From positions 1 through 64,000 of the forward strand of contig CAYWXK010000002.1 in assembly GCA_964462515.1 (NCBI GenBank): 64,000 nucleotides of DNA, written 5' to 3'. Of the stretch, positions 15,942 through 24,804 are shown one piece after another. The translations under genes and the position numbers were made by a program. The notes beneath the pieces were generated by a model. That model was not told where the DNA came from. It saw nothing but the letters and a program-made list of their open reading frames with translations, and made no database searches. This DNA is from CAYWXK01 sp964462515. Lineage in GTDB: Bacteria; Planctomycetota; Phycisphaerae; Sedimentisphaerales; Anaerobacaceae. The first letter of the stretch is position 1. Every line of letters begins with the position of its first letter.

Positions 15942-17189
15942 TTATTTTTTTGGTGCGACCGTAAAAGGCCTGAATCGCCCGACATTATTTAATACTCCTA
16001 CAGAAGCCAAACTGACAAGCAGACTTGAGCCGCCATAACTTACGAACGGCAAAGTCAAGCCGGTGATGGGCATCAGACCAATTGTCATAGCTACGTTGAC
16101 GAGGACTTCGACCGTGAACGTTGCGACGATACCGACCGCAATCAATCTGCCATAAGGGTCGGTATTATTGGCAGCGATTTCCAGCCCGCAGACAACGATA
16201 ATTAAGTAAAGTGCGAGCACAACCAAACAGCCCCAAAAACCCCATTGATGAGCGATGATGGCAAATATAAAATCGTTGTGCCTTTCCGGCAAAAAGTTGT
16301 ACTTGACAAAGGGGCCCTGACGGAAGCCGTTACCCTGCGGACCGCCGGCAGCAACTGCAAACTTTGAGCGAATCAAGTGATAACCCCAATCATTTTTCCA
16401 TTGTTTGGTGCTGAAATTGGCCCCCACAAGAATTTTGCCGAGCATCGGATGCTGCTCGGCCTTTTCACGAATCCAACTGCTTTGCAGCAGCACACAGCTT
16501 ATTCTGGTCCGCTGATAAGGTTTCATTTGAGACCACAAGACCGGACTTAACAGAATCGCTACAACAATGATAATAAGCAAATGCTTGACCTTTGCGCCGG
16601 CCACGAACAGCATCGTAAATAATATAGGCATCATCAACAGCACCGTCCGCAGGTCAGGCTCAGCAAAGATAAGAACCATCGGCAGAAGCGTCAAAAGAAA
16701 AGGCCCGATTAGTGCCTTGAAGCTGCGGTAATTACTGCGGTATCGCAGATACCAGGCCAGAGCCAGGACGTATGCCAGCTTGCAAAATTCAGAAGGTTGT
16801 ATAGCTGGTAGCTGCAAGCCCCCAAGCTCGAATTTTATCCATCTGTGAGTGCCTTTGACTTCCGGGATAAAAGGAATAGCCACAACGTATCTACTAATCA
16901 GCAAAATGCCCAGAAGCAGAATGATAAAAGTATACATCCAGTAGCTTAGCGGCCCAAACCGCCTGTAACTAATAAGGTTAACCACTACAAAGCCAATTAT
17001 GGCCAGACCAGCAAAGACAAGCTGTTTTTTCCAGTAGCTTGCCAGTTCGCCTATCCTGCTTGCAGGACTGGGGTCTGCAGGGTGGCCAACCGAATAAATG
17101 GTGGCTATCCCGATAGCAACCAGTGCCAGGGTGGCAGCCAGCAGGCACAGTCTTACGAATATTAGTCGGCCTTTCAGAAACTTGAACAT
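15942..17189 (-). CDS. rodA: Rod-shape SEDS glycosyltransferase RodA
   Basis: This polytopic SEDS-family protein of 415 residues polymerises peptidoglycan glycan strands with a class B PBP. Diagnostic features are the early IYSVGHPAD region, QPSEFCKLAYVLALAWYL, a large periplasmic loop after about residue 215 (TRISCVLLQ to RHNDFIFAIIAHQWGFWG) and the C-terminal LPFVSYGGSSLLVSL. The loop is longer than in E. coli RodA (370 residues). No PBP2 or mreBCD gene is adjacent here. The upstream 890 bp contain no supported gene on this strand. Confidence 0.92.
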   Translation of the reverse strand: MFKFLKGRLIFVRLCLLAATLALVAIGIATIYSVGHPADPSPASRIGELASYWKKQLVFAGLAIIGFVVVNLISYRRFGPLSYWMYTFIILLLGILLISRYVVAIPFIPEVKGTHRWIKFELGGLQLPAIQPSEFCKLAYVLALAWYLRYRSNYRSFKALIGPFLLTLLPMVLIFAEPDLRTVLLMMPILFTMLFVAGAKVKHLLIIIVVAILLSPVLWSQMKPYQRTRISCVLLQSSWIREKAEQHPMLGKILVGANFSTKQWKNDWGYHLIRSKFAVAAGGPQGNGFRQGPFVKYNFLPERHNDFIFAIIAHQWGFWGCLVVLALYLIIVVCGLEIAANNTDPYGRLIAVGIVATFTVEVLVNVAMTIGLMPITGLTLPFVSYGGSSLLVSLASVGVLNNVGRFRPFTVAPKK

Positions 17190-17784
17190 AAGAGTAAATA
17201 TCCAGTAATAATACCAGCTTCGGCATAAAATTGGCGAACCAAATAGAAAAGCTGGATTGCTGTCTTCCGAGCAGGGTCGAATATAGGCTTCAAGGGAACG
17301 CCGGGGTAACCTGCAAGAATATAGCCGGTTCCGCTAATCGGCAATCCTATCCTAAAATCATTGATACGTTGGCTAAAACTGCTCATACTGACCCGCAAAA
17401 AAACAAGACGAAACCCCTTTTTTGTAGCAGGCTGGATTATCAGGATGCCGGCCAGCACTCAAAAAAACTATAAACAGGCAAATTCACCCGGGATTAAGGC
17501 CAAAAAACGGCATTTTTGCCCCAAAAACCGGCATATTCACTCAAAAACTGGCGGCCAAAAGGCATCTAATGGATTTTATCTCCCTTAAGTTATACAATTC
17601 CAGCAGGAATTTTTTAGCTTTTTTGCTGTTTTTCCCCATTTTTTAGTTGATTTTCAGGTGGAAATGGGTTATCTTAACGGTTAGCAGGCTGTGCTTTTTG
17701 CCCAGCTTCCGCTGTGTGCCCAAGAAATAGTTATAGGGGCAAGACAGTAAAAATAAAAATTTTTAAAATTTTTCCATTTTTCTC
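17190..17784. other. Gene-free stretch upstream of rodA
   Basis: No frame here has a recognisable protein or a good start site. The stretch includes A-rich runs and repeated AAAAACNGGC-like units (about 17495-17560). A minus-strand frame of 94 codons (17174-17458) overlaps the rodA start and shows no family features. Confidence 0.4.
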
Positions 17785-17814
17785 TTGCAATGCTCAGATG
17801 GTTTGTGGTAATAT
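17785..17814 (+). promoter_or_regulatory. Sigma-70-like promoter before the exported-protein cluster
   Basis: TTGCAA (17785-17790) and TAATAT (17809-17814) are spaced 18 nt. Transcription would run through a leader of about 260 nt to the dockerin gene at 18082. The leader contains a TTTCGCC/GGCGAGA hairpin followed by AAAGGAGG, and a short open frame at 17897. Confidence 0.45.
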
Positions 17815-17896
17815 AAAGTTGATCTTCACCAATAAGACCTGTGCGTATGTTAGTATTTAAGGATGTATTTTTCGCCGTGTGGCGAGAAAGGAGGAG

Positions 17897-17962
17897 ATGA
17901 AGGAACATTGTTGTGCTTATCCGGCTGCTCCTGCTGGCCGGGGCGCTATGTTCAAAAATTAA
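17897..17962 (+). CDS. Possible 21-residue leader peptide
   Basis: ATG at 17897 opens MKEHCCAYPAAPAGRGAMFKN. A strong AAAGGAGG lies just upstream, but only 2-3 nt separate it from the ATG, which is tight. Cysteine, alanine and proline are prominent. It lies in the long leader of the dockerin gene and could be regulatory, or chance. Confidence 0.25.
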   Translation: MKEHCCAYPAAPAGRGAMFKN

Positions 17963-18081
17963 AGATTGCTTAAATTCAAAATTGAACAGGTGCGCTTAAA
18001 AACGTTTTTTTGAGCAGGAGACAAAACCAAGATATGCAGAGTATGTAACTCTGCAGAGGAAGAAAAGAAAGGAGTTGAATT

Positions 18082-18882
18082 ATGAAAAAGTTAGGTCTAG
18101 TTGCGGCAGTGATTCTGGTTGTCGTTGCGCCGGCTTGGGCAAGAGTGGACATCACGTGTAGTGCTGTCGGCAAGGTGATTAGTGTCAAGTACAACGTGGT
18201 GAGTGAGCCGAACAAGGTAAGTGGGTTCGGCTTAGACATCACGGTTGACAGCGGGGCCAAGATTAAGTCAATCAGCAGCCTGAGTGCAGATTACTGGGTT
18301 TATCCCGGTTCTATCGTGATCCTCAACGGTGAAGTCAACGATGTTGGCACACCGATTGGCGATCCGATTAGGTTCCCGGGAACGCTGGGCGGATTAGACA
18401 CAAATGGTATCACTATTGAAATGGGAGCATTGCATGACCCACCAGGCGATTCTTATCTACCGAGCAGCGGTACTTTGCTGAAGTTCGAAGTGGACAAAGA
18501 TTGCTGTGTTACCATTAAAGAGAACGCGATCCGCGGCGGCGTTGTGCTGACGAATCCGGCCTTGAATCCGGACGTCAATTCACCCGGTGTTGGCAGTACA
18601 CCCAAGTTCTGTACGGCAGTGGCCACCTGCAAAGGCGAGGTGAACAACGATAATAAGGTGAACGCGACTGACGTAGTTGTGATTGCTGGCTGGATCGGTA
18701 ACTATGGTACCGGAAAGCCGAAGACGATTCCTTCTACAGACACCGCGCATTATGTTTTATCCGCGGATGCGAATCTCGACGGCAAGATCAATGCAACTGA
18801 TGTTGTCAAAATTGCTGGCTGGATCGGTAACTATGGTACCGGAAAGCCGAAGTCGATTGCGTGTCCTCACAGTTACCAGTAA
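18082..18882 (+). CDS. Exported protein with cohesin-like body and dockerin repeats
   Basis: This 266-residue protein has a signal peptide (cleavage near ARA/ARVD, residue 20), then a beta-sandwich region (22-180) that resembles cohesin or CBM-like folds (VSGFGLDITVDSGAKIKSIS). The C-terminus has two dockerin type I calcium loops: NNDNKVNATDVVVIAGWIG (about 186-205) and DANLDGKINATDVVKIAGWIG (about 228-248). The two halves share an identical 42-bp DNA stretch. AAAGGAG lies 8 nt before the ATG. It precedes a PEP-CTERM gene. In planctomycetes such proteins are surface proteins and need not form a cellulosome. Confidence 0.8.
   Translation: MKKLGLVAAVILVVVAPAWARVDITCSAVGKVISVKYNVVSEPNKVSGFGLDITVDSGAKIKSISSLSADYWVYPGSIVILNGEVNDVGTPIGDPIRFPGTLGGLDTNGITIEMGALHDPPGDSYLPSSGTLLKFEVDKDCCVTIKENAIRGGVVLTNPALNPDVNSPGVGSTPKFCTAVATCKGEVNNDNKVNATDVVVIAGWIGNYGTGKPKTIPSTDTAHYVLSADANLDGKINATDVVKIAGWIGNYGTGKPKSIACPHSYQ
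18682..18723 (+). repeat. 42-bp direct repeat in the dockerin gene, copy 1
   Basis: This stretch is identical to 18811-18852 and encodes IAGWIGNYGTGKPK. The repeat period is 129 bp (43 codons), so frame is kept. Identity at wobble positions points to a recent duplication or gene conversion of the calcium-binding unit. Confidence 0.9.
18811..18852 (+). repeat. 42-bp direct repeat in the dockerin gene, copy 2
   Basis: Identical to 18682-18723. The sequence around it (the calcium loop) has diverged, so the identical core is younger or has been homogenised. Confidence 0.9.
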
Positions 18883-19008
18883 CAAGTTGCGAGTTAGACC
18901 ATTGAGTGCTGTGAGTTTTTTATGTGTTAGTAGTTAATTGCTATATCCCTCTGTGTAGGAGGGGTTCTTGAAAAGAAGCAAGGATAAGTGATGAAAAGGA
19001 GAAAAATT

Positions 19009-19611
19009 ATGAGAAAATTATTAGTGCTACTGTTGGTTCTTGGTTTAGCTTCGGCAGTTCAGGCAACCACAGTTAACTTTACAATTAATGGGTTAACGGA
19101 ATATATGGGAACACCTGGTGAAACTGTTACGATTAAGGTAATAGCAGACGCGAAGTGCTTTGGCATCGCTGAGATGATGGCCGTCGAGGCCACTGCTGTT
19201 GACAGTGCTAACAGGGCCACCGCTGCGACCGATATGGACGGGTCGGCGCCCGTCCTGCCCGCCATCGGTGCTGGCATGACACTCGCCGAAGCCGGTTATC
19301 TGGAGAACAGTGGTACCAATGGTGTGTTGTTCGATTGGTTTGCAGAATACAGCACAGATGGAGTTGCAGCGGGAATCGTTCTTGCGAGCTTCAACTACAC
19401 CATCGGTCCTAACCTTGGGTATTGGGTTGCTCCTCTTGTTACGGGTACATCCTATCTTGACATTGGAGGAGCCCAGTATGCAGCCGGTCTTTCTGCTGCT
19501 AACCTCGTGGGTAATGCGGAAACACCTATCGGTGGCGTGCATATTATTCCTGAGCCTGTGACGATTGTGCTGCTTGGTCTTGGAGGCCTGTTCCTGCGTC
19601 GTCGTAAATAA
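19009..19611 (+). CDS. PEP-CTERM sorting-domain protein
   Basis: This 200-residue exported protein begins with the signal peptide MRKLLVLLLVLGLASAVQA and ends in PEPVTIVLLGLGGLFLRRRK: the PEP motif, a hydrophobic helix and a basic tail that define PEP-CTERM proteins. Such proteins are processed by an exosortase and linked to the cell surface; no exosortase gene is in the window. The body is beta-rich and of unknown function. I take the ATG at 19009 because AAAGGAG ends 8 nt upstream; in-frame GTG and ATG codons lie 18-21 nt earlier. A strong terminator follows. Confidence 0.85.
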   Translation: MRKLLVLLLVLGLASAVQATTVNFTINGLTEYMGTPGETVTIKVIADAKCFGIAEMMAVEATAVDSANRATAATDMDGSAPVLPAIGAGMTLAEAGYLENSGTNGVLFDWFAEYSTDGVAAGIVLASFNYTIGPNLGYWVAPLVTGTSYLDIGGAQYAAGLSAANLVGNAETPIGGVHIIPEPVTIVLLGLGGLFLRRRK

Positions 19612-19642
19612 GACGCTGGCTTTGAACCAACAAATGTTAATG

Positions 19643-19679
19643 AAGAGGCAGGTTTTTTTGACCTGCCTCTTTTTTTTTG
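19643..19679 (+). terminator. Rho-independent terminator after the PEP-CTERM gene
   Basis: AAGAGGCAGGT pairs perfectly with ACCTGCCTCTT around a 7-nt loop and is followed by a run of eight or more T. It ends the dockerin/PEP-CTERM unit. Confidence 0.93.
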
Positions 19680-19938
19680 TCTTGTAAGCCCCGGCGGATT
19701 CCTTATAATGGTCTTATAGTCGTTTGTTCAGATAATGGTGTTTTGTCGTAACTTAATTGATGGGTGTCATTGCGGTGATGCCGAACCTAATTTGTCGGGA
19801 TATCAGGGGACGAAGCAATCCTGCTGTTGATGTTTTGAGATTGCCACACTCCCGCTCCCGTCTTCGGGCAGGAAGACGCGGGGGCTTGCAATGACAATTC
19901 CTCAAATCATACGTGACAGATTCAGTGGGAGTTAAGTC

Positions 19939-20520
19939 ATGAAGCAGCTATTGGCCTTATTGGGATGTGCGGCTGTCCTATTGGGACTTGTCGGTTGTCA
20001 GAATACCGGGAGGGATTTCAGGAGCGACTTTTCAAAAAAACTTGAAAGTGAAGGCAAGGTTCCGGAGTTTCTGGCCGGTAATTGGAAGGCGGATAGATTT
20101 GATTGGGAGATAGAATTTAAAACTGATGGTGAGATATCCAGAATATTTCATACGCTGTGTAGTGCGCCGATAAATTTATCTGAAGGCGGTCTTTATCAGG
20201 AAAACCCCCTTGAGGGAGTTTCCTTAACATTTATATTAGGCCCCTGTAAGGCAAGTTATAATCGGGATAAGCGACGGTTAAACGTAAAGATTATTATGGA
20301 TTATTTTGAAATGAAAGTGCAGACAATTACCGAAGTGAAAGTGCAGACAATTACCTTAAAAGGCCGCAGGGAAGATTATTTTACAGGTCAAGTATCTGAG
20401 GATGGCAGGCAATGGAATGCCCTTGTTCGAGAATATAGCTACTTTGAAGGTGAAGGCCCGCCCGATATAGATTATGCGGATAATCATCCTGAGCCGTTGG
20501 TATTTACCAAGAGTCGATGA
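19939..20520 (+). CDS. Lipoprotein of unknown function
   Basis: This 193-residue protein begins MKQLLALLGCAAVLLGLVGC, a lipoprotein signal with the lipidated Cys at residue 20. The rest is rich in beta strands (WKADRFDWEIEFKTDGEISRI, then VSLTFILGPCKASYNRDKRRL). An exact 8-residue tandem repeat, KVQTITEV/KVQTITLK, is encoded by a duplicated 24-nt unit around 20311-20361. I do not recognise the family. The gene is separated from the upstream cluster by the terminator and 260 bp of G/C-rich inverted sequence, so it has its own promoter. Confidence 0.65.
   Translation: MKQLLALLGCAAVLLGLVGCQNTGRDFRSDFSKKLESEGKVPEFLAGNWKADRFDWEIEFKTDGEISRIFHTLCSAPINLSEGGLYQENPLEGVSLTFILGPCKASYNRDKRRLNVKIIMDYFEMKVQTITEVKVQTITLKGRREDYFTGQVSEDGRQWNALVREYSYFEGEGPPDIDYADNHPEPLVFTKSR
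20311..20361 (+). repeat. 24-nt in-frame tandem duplication
   Basis: Two adjacent units reading GTGAAAGTGCAGACAATTACC (preceded by GAA) encode KVQTIT twice. This is a recent slippage duplication inside the lipoprotein gene. Confidence 0.75.
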
Positions 20521-20544
20521 TGGCAATAGTCCTGTGAAAGGAAA

Positions 20545-20994
20545 TCAGTAATCGAAGTAGCGCACCCCCGCAGAATCGATGCCGGGCCAATTCAGCCTAA
20601 TCGTTTTTGTTGCCGGCTGGTAAATCCAGCCGAACTGCCCCGTCGGGTTCTGTGGGAATATTTCGCCATTCGCAATTATCCTTATGTCCTGCCGTTTGTT
20701 AAAAGGGTTCTCAGGCATCTCTGAGAGGTAACGGCCTTCGATTACAAGCTGTTGATAGAAGTCCGAATCGCTTGGAGGGGTTTGTGGTTTATTATCTTTA
20801 TAGCCTGGCGGAACCCCGCCGTGCCGGGCGGTATATAATTCAATCGCACCCCGCAATATACGCAGGTTATCCTTTGCCACAGCCTCTCTGGCCTGGGTTG
20901 CGTGCTGCTGAAATTGAGGCACGACAATAGCTGCCAGAATCCCCAGGACAGCTACCACTATCATAAGCTCAACAAGCGAAAATCCTCTTTCCAT
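20545..20994 (-). CDS. Type II secretion / type IV pilus-like prepilin
   Basis: This 149-residue protein carries the prepilin cleavage and methylation motif at its start: MERGFSLVELMIVVAVLGIL, with cleavage after G4, methylation at F5 and the conserved E9. The rest resembles GspG major pseudopilins (KDNLRILRGAIELYTARHGG, then NPFNKRQDIRI). It would be processed by a prepilin peptidase and built into a type II secretion pseudopilus or pilus. No gsp or pil cluster is adjacent. Isolated prepilins are common in planctomycetes. The start is fixed by the motif. Confidence 0.9.
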   Translation of the reverse strand: MERGFSLVELMIVVAVLGILAAIVVPQFQQHATQAREAVAKDNLRILRGAIELYTARHGGVPPGYKDNKPQTPPSDSDFYQQLVIEGRYLSEMPENPFNKRQDIRIIANGEIFPQNPTGQFGWIYQPATKTIRLNWPGIDSAGVRYFDY

Positions 20995-21121
20995 TTTGCG
21001 TCTCTATAGCTTTTTTTGGTGAGGAGCGCACTACCCCCCGCAGTGCGATAGTCTTTCTTCTTATCGACCTGCGCAGTTGACCGCTTCACTTGGCAGTTGT
21101 GTTATAGGACTAATATTTGGC

Positions 21122-21778
21122 CTAAAGAGCAACAATAAGGTGAATAGAAATGGTACTAAAAGAATTGCCAATTCGTTGGTTTGGGTCCGGCCTCAGGTCA
21201 AACAGCTCACCTAACCGCTGCTTGAGATAAACCTCCAGAGCGGCTTTGTGCAACAGCAGGTGATCCAACGCCCGGTACAGCCTATCATCATTGACCTTCT
21301 GGGGAGCAATGCCAAGCAAGTCATACAAAGCGGTCCGCTTGTAGAAATGCTCGGCAATATATAACTCACTGGATGGGTCGCAGAAGCGACCGGTCACCAG
21401 CACAAGGGCCATCAATGACCAGGGAATCTCTTCCCGTCCGTTCGGTAACAACTGAACCAGTCGGGCGTCCAGACCGAGCCTATTCAGAAGCCACAGGGCC
21501 AACCAGGGCCCTCCAAAATCCAGACAGCGTTCGACCCGAATGCGTTTGGTATCCACCTGTACCCAATCGGGTTCAATGTCATCAAAGAGCTGCCGTTGAT
21601 AACAGCGTCCAGCGCCTGTGGCTGCTTGCTTGAGACCCAGTCGGCCTTGCTTGTCTGCTTGCCCGAGGTAAACGACTGTGCGTTGACGTGGGCCTCGTTT
21701 GGTGCGATAGGACTCAACCAGAGCCCAATACGCATGGCGTTTGCCGTTTTTTATGACATGGACCGGCCGAATAAACAT
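21122..21778 (-). pseudogene. IS1634-family transposase, N-terminal fragment
   Basis: The 218 codons resemble the N-terminal part of IS1634-type DDE transposases: MFIRPVHVIKNGKRHAYWAL, then RGPRQRTVVYLG and LLPNGREEIPWSLMALVLV. Full-length relatives have about 500-600 residues. Here similarity ends near DLRPDPNQ, and the last 15 residues (RIGNSFSTISIHLIVAL) are unrelated. The catalytic DDE core is therefore absent and the element cannot transpose by itself. No matching inverted ends were found with certainty. Confidence 0.75.
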
Positions 21779-22022
21779 GCCTGAATTCTATGTCAGGATG
21801 TGTCGGCTGCAAGACTGTAGGTTTTCACTACATCGGCTTTCGCTGTTTCACAGCAACCTGTCTGCTGGAGAACCCTTGTTTTGAGTGTTGAAATCCCTCT
21901 CGCAGGTGACAAAAAAGCTCAAAAAATTTTTGTTTTCCCATAACTGCGGAAGTTAGGCTAATTTTCATCGGAAGGATGCATTATGGGACGCCTTTGGATT
22001 AAACAAAAGCGGCCAGCTTGCT

Positions 22023-22163
22023 TTATTCTTCCTTGTCGATTATTTCAGCAGTCTTATCACCAATGTATGTAACGTCACCTTTTAATCCCTGGGCGGTTTG
22101 ACAGCCAAATAATGAAAATATTGCGATGATTAGCATTATCATCAAGAGCATCTTTTTAACCAT
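22023..22163 (-). CDS. Entericidin-like small lipoprotein
   Basis: A 46-residue peptide, MVKKMLLMIMLIIAIFSLFGC and then a short tail ending in DKTAEIIDKEE. The lipobox LFGC is followed by QTAQGLKGDVTYIGDK, close to the entericidin A/B pattern (TxQGxxxDV). Entericidins are tiny envelope lipoproteins. I chose the ATG at 22163, with GGAG 9 nt upstream, over an earlier frame start at 22211 that would overlap mltA. It lies 31 bp behind mltA on the same strand and is probably co-transcribed. Confidence 0.65.
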   Translation of the reverse strand: MVKKMLLMIMLIIAIFSLFGCQTAQGLKGDVTYIGDKTAEIIDKEE

Positions 22164-22194
22164 TTTCGGGCACTCCAATAACCTTTTGAGAAGG

Positions 22195-23400
22195 TTAATA
22201 TTCCGGAACAACGGTAGTTGATTTTAGAAACAGGTAATACAGCCGGCCTTCCTGGTAGGTTTGCCCTGCCAGTTTGCCGGCAGTGTCACCAATACCCATA
22301 TAGACGTCACAACGGCCTGGGGCACGTATCGCCCCGCCTGTATCCTGGTCGAGGGCAAAGCCGCTGTAAGGTTGTTTGACAACTGTGCCGCCTACCTCGC
22401 GTGGCAGTGTCGTGGAAACGAAAGCCAGACACGCCCGCGGGAAGATAGATTTGTCTGTTGCAAGGGTTCGCATCGGCGTTACAGGCTCGTTGATACTGCC
22501 GCGAGGTGCCCCCTCTTCCTTCTGAAAGAACACAAATCGTGGATTACGCCTGATATAGGTATCGACCTGGTCTCTAAATTTTTTGAAATAGTCAATCATT
22601 GCAGATAAACTCAACTGGTCGGCCGGTATTTTGCCATCCTTGACCAGCTCTTCAGCGACACTATGGTAGTCCTGGCCGTTGTTGGCGGCGTAGCCTACGG
22701 TTGTTAGTTCGCCTCCGGGCAGTTTTATTTTGGCTGAGCCTTGCACCTGTGCTATATAAGCCTCGAAGGGGTCGCTCAGCCACACCAGCTCTTTACCTTT
22801 GAGCATACCGGAAGACTCAATCACAGCCCGAGGCGGATAGGAAGTAATTTGACCATCCGTGCCGCGTCTTCCGAGTATTTCGCCATCCGGCCCTTTTGCA
22901 AGGTCGTCCGGCTGTTCATATAATGGGTATAGGAATTGGCCGCTGCGGGTCAATGAGCCGTCGAAAATCGGCGTGTAATAACCTGTAAATAACACCGTTC
23001 CACGGTCATCGCATCCTACAGAAATATAGACATCAAATTTCTCACGAATGGCTTCATTTAACGCTTTGCCCATCAAACCCGAATCCAGCATCTCTGCAAA
23101 CGCGTTAACGCTCTCAACTGCCCGGCTGTGAGTAATCTCGCCGCAGGGAAAGAACCGCCGACTCGAAGGTTTGCTCAGGTAATTGCGGCTATTGTTCACC
23201 GCGGCCCGCAGATTGGCCAGGTCAACGCAGGCCATTGTAAAATCTGGTATTTCGTAAGGATTTGTTATCTTCCGCAAGGCGAATTGACCGGGAGGCAAAG
23301 GCCTATCATAAGGGATTTTGGTTTCTTTAACGTGCTGTCTGCAGCCGAAGACAATTACTACAATCAAAAGTGCCGCAAAGAGAAGAATTCTGTTTTTCAT
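22195..23400 (-). CDS. mltA: Membrane-bound lytic transglycosylase A
   Basis: This 401-residue lipoprotein (signal ending in VIVFGC) cleaves peptidoglycan glycan strands to form 1,6-anhydro ends. The MltA barrel domain covers about 115-320 (VLFTGYYTPIFDGSLTRSG, then AYIAQVQGSAKIKLPGG, the usual MltA signature). The C-terminal 3D domain has DQDTGGAIRAPGRCDVYMG with the catalytic aspartate region. Length and order are those of E. coli MltA (365) with a slightly longer N-terminus. An entericidin-like gene follows. With murJ and rodA it supports an active peptidoglycan layer. Confidence 0.93.
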   Translation of the reverse strand: MKNRILLFAALLIVVIVFGCRQHVKETKIPYDRPLPPGQFALRKITNPYEIPDFTMACVDLANLRAAVNNSRNYLSKPSSRRFFPCGEITHSRAVESVNAFAEMLDSGLMGKALNEAIREKFDVYISVGCDDRGTVLFTGYYTPIFDGSLTRSGQFLYPLYEQPDDLAKGPDGEILGRRGTDGQITSYPPRAVIESSGMLKGKELVWLSDPFEAYIAQVQGSAKIKLPGGELTTVGYAANNGQDYHSVAEELVKDGKIPADQLSLSAMIDYFKKFRDQVDTYIRRNPRFVFFQKEEGAPRGSINEPVTPMRTLATDKSIFPRACLAFVSTTLPREVGGTVVKQPYSGFALDQDTGGAIRAPGRCDVYMGIGDTAGKLAGQTYQEGRLYYLFLKSTTVVPEY

Positions 23401-23627
23401 TTTGAACTCCGTTTCTTATTTATCTATCTGGTCCAATTTTTCTAAAAAGCTTCGGGTTATTAGCCGACGCACAGCTAATTTTATAAATCATATTATCGGA
23501 AAGGCTGCTTGTGAATGATAAATTTTATGAAAGTGCGCGGATTTGAAAAATTTAGGTCTGCCGGTGTTCTTTCGTTCGTCAAATGACGAGGTTGTTTTAA
23601 TTAAGGCCTAAAGCCGCCATCCCGGTT

Positions 23628-24065
23628 TTATGCTGTTTTTAATCCATTGCCGGCAAATAATTCCACAAGACTGTAAATGGCAAATCCAAATACTGCCGTC
23701 AAAACAGCATAAGATTGCCATTGGTTGCGGATAGTTTCTATAGTCTGTGGAATTTTTCCAAACCACATACCGGCCCGCTCCATAGCGCTGCCGGTGATAG
23801 TGCGAAATACCTCCGTAGTAGCGGCTGGGAAGAATACCGCTGCAAGAACCGCACAGGCGCCTAACACGATGCTGGCTGCAAGAGCAAGTCTTTGCTGAAA
23901 AACTATGCCGGCTAAAATCCTTCGCTGCTCGGTCTGTTGAATCGCTGACAACATTCTCTCAGTAAAATCTGCAGGAACCGGCTCAGAGTGTTTCTGCAAG
24001 GCCCCGGCTAAAAACCGGTCGAATCTATCTTCATCTAATCTACCTGTCGGCATCATCCACTCCAA
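23628..24065 (-). CDS. Membrane partner of the second ECF sigma factor
   Basis: This 145-residue protein has a cytoplasmic N-terminus (about 1-50, with FDRFLAGALQKHSEPVPADF), one clear transmembrane helix (ALAASIVLGACAVLAAVFF) and a second near the C-terminus. It overlaps the sigma gene by 26 bp on the same strand. Single- or double-TM proteins in this position are normally anti-sigma factors, but no zinc-binding anti-sigma motif is visible. It may bind the sigma factor through its N-terminal helices. Confidence 0.65.
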   Translation of the reverse strand: MEWMMPTGRLDEDRFDRFLAGALQKHSEPVPADFTERMLSAIQQTEQRRILAGIVFQQRLALAASIVLGACAVLAAVFFPAATTEVFRTITGSAMERAGMWFGKIPQTIETIRNQWQSYAVLTAVFGFAIYSLVELFAGNGLKTA

Positions 24066-24621
24066 AAGTTGCAGCTAACATTTCTTTTAATCTTGCCCGT
24101 GCCCTAAATAAATACGTCTTAATCGTATTCTCGTTCTGGCCCATTATCTTTGCAATATCAAAAATACATTTTTGTTCACGGTAATAAAGTATAATTGCCA
24201 TAGACCATAGCCGTGGCAGCCGTTCAACTGCCTGCCAGACAATTTTCTCTGTTTCTTCGGCTTGCATTTCTGCTGCCGGTCCGTCGCTTCGGCTATAAGA
24301 AATCTGTTCATCAAGTTCGTTCTCAAGCAGCCAATTCTTACGATTCTTTCGCAGGTAACTTACCGCCTTACGGTAAGCTATTGCCCACAACCAAGTGCCC
24401 AAGTCGGATTGGCAAGTATATCGGCCTATTCCCTTGTATGCTGCTATAAATGTTTCGCTGGCCACATCCTCGATTTCATCTTCTCGCAGCCCCAGCCGAC
24501 GGCAGCACAAAAAGACCGTCTCTTTGTATTTATCAATGAGCCAGGCAAATGCCTGCTGGTCGCCGCTGCGAAGCAGCCGTAACCAATTGTCCTTTTTTTG
24601 ATTTTCTGCCACTTTATCCAT
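24040..24621 (-). CDS. ECF-type RNA polymerase sigma factor
   Basis: A 193-residue sigma factor. Region 2 spans about 20-95 (FAWLIDKYKETVFLCCRRLG, DVASETFIAAYKGI, LGTWLWAIAYRKAVSYLRK) and region 4 about 130-180 (LPRLWSMAIILYYREQKCIFDIAKIMGQNENTIKTYLFRARARLKE in register with HTH positions). It lies upstream of, and overlaps, the membrane partner gene. It is a second such pair in the window, with no sequence closeness to the pair at 1515-2668. Confidence 0.88.
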   Translation of the reverse strand: MDKVAENQKKDNWLRLLRSGDQQAFAWLIDKYKETVFLCCRRLGLREDEIEDVASETFIAAYKGIGRYTCQSDLGTWLWAIAYRKAVSYLRKNRKNWLLENELDEQISYSRSDGPAAEMQAEETEKIVWQAVERLPRLWSMAIILYYREQKCIFDIAKIMGQNENTIKTYLFRARARLKEMLAATFGVDDADR

Positions 24622-24804
24622 TTATTAGTCGCAGCTTGTGTTCGATAAGTTTCAGGATTTAAGAAATAATTTTATAAAAGAAGAAGCACATCTTAAAAGA
24701 GAATAATTAGCTTGAACGCAAAGAAAAAATCATAAATTTTGAAACCTACCGTATCGAAGCAGCGACTAACTGGCAGAAAACCAGAAAGGATAAGGAATAA
24801 AAGA

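Noticed and set aside
17174..17458. 94-codon minus-strand frame before rodA
   Set aside because: It overlaps the rodA start, has no ribosome site or family features, and its composition is that of non-coding DNA.
18082..18882. Cellulosome scaffold
   Set aside because: A single dockerin protein without other cohesin or scaffoldin genes nearby does not support a cellulosome.
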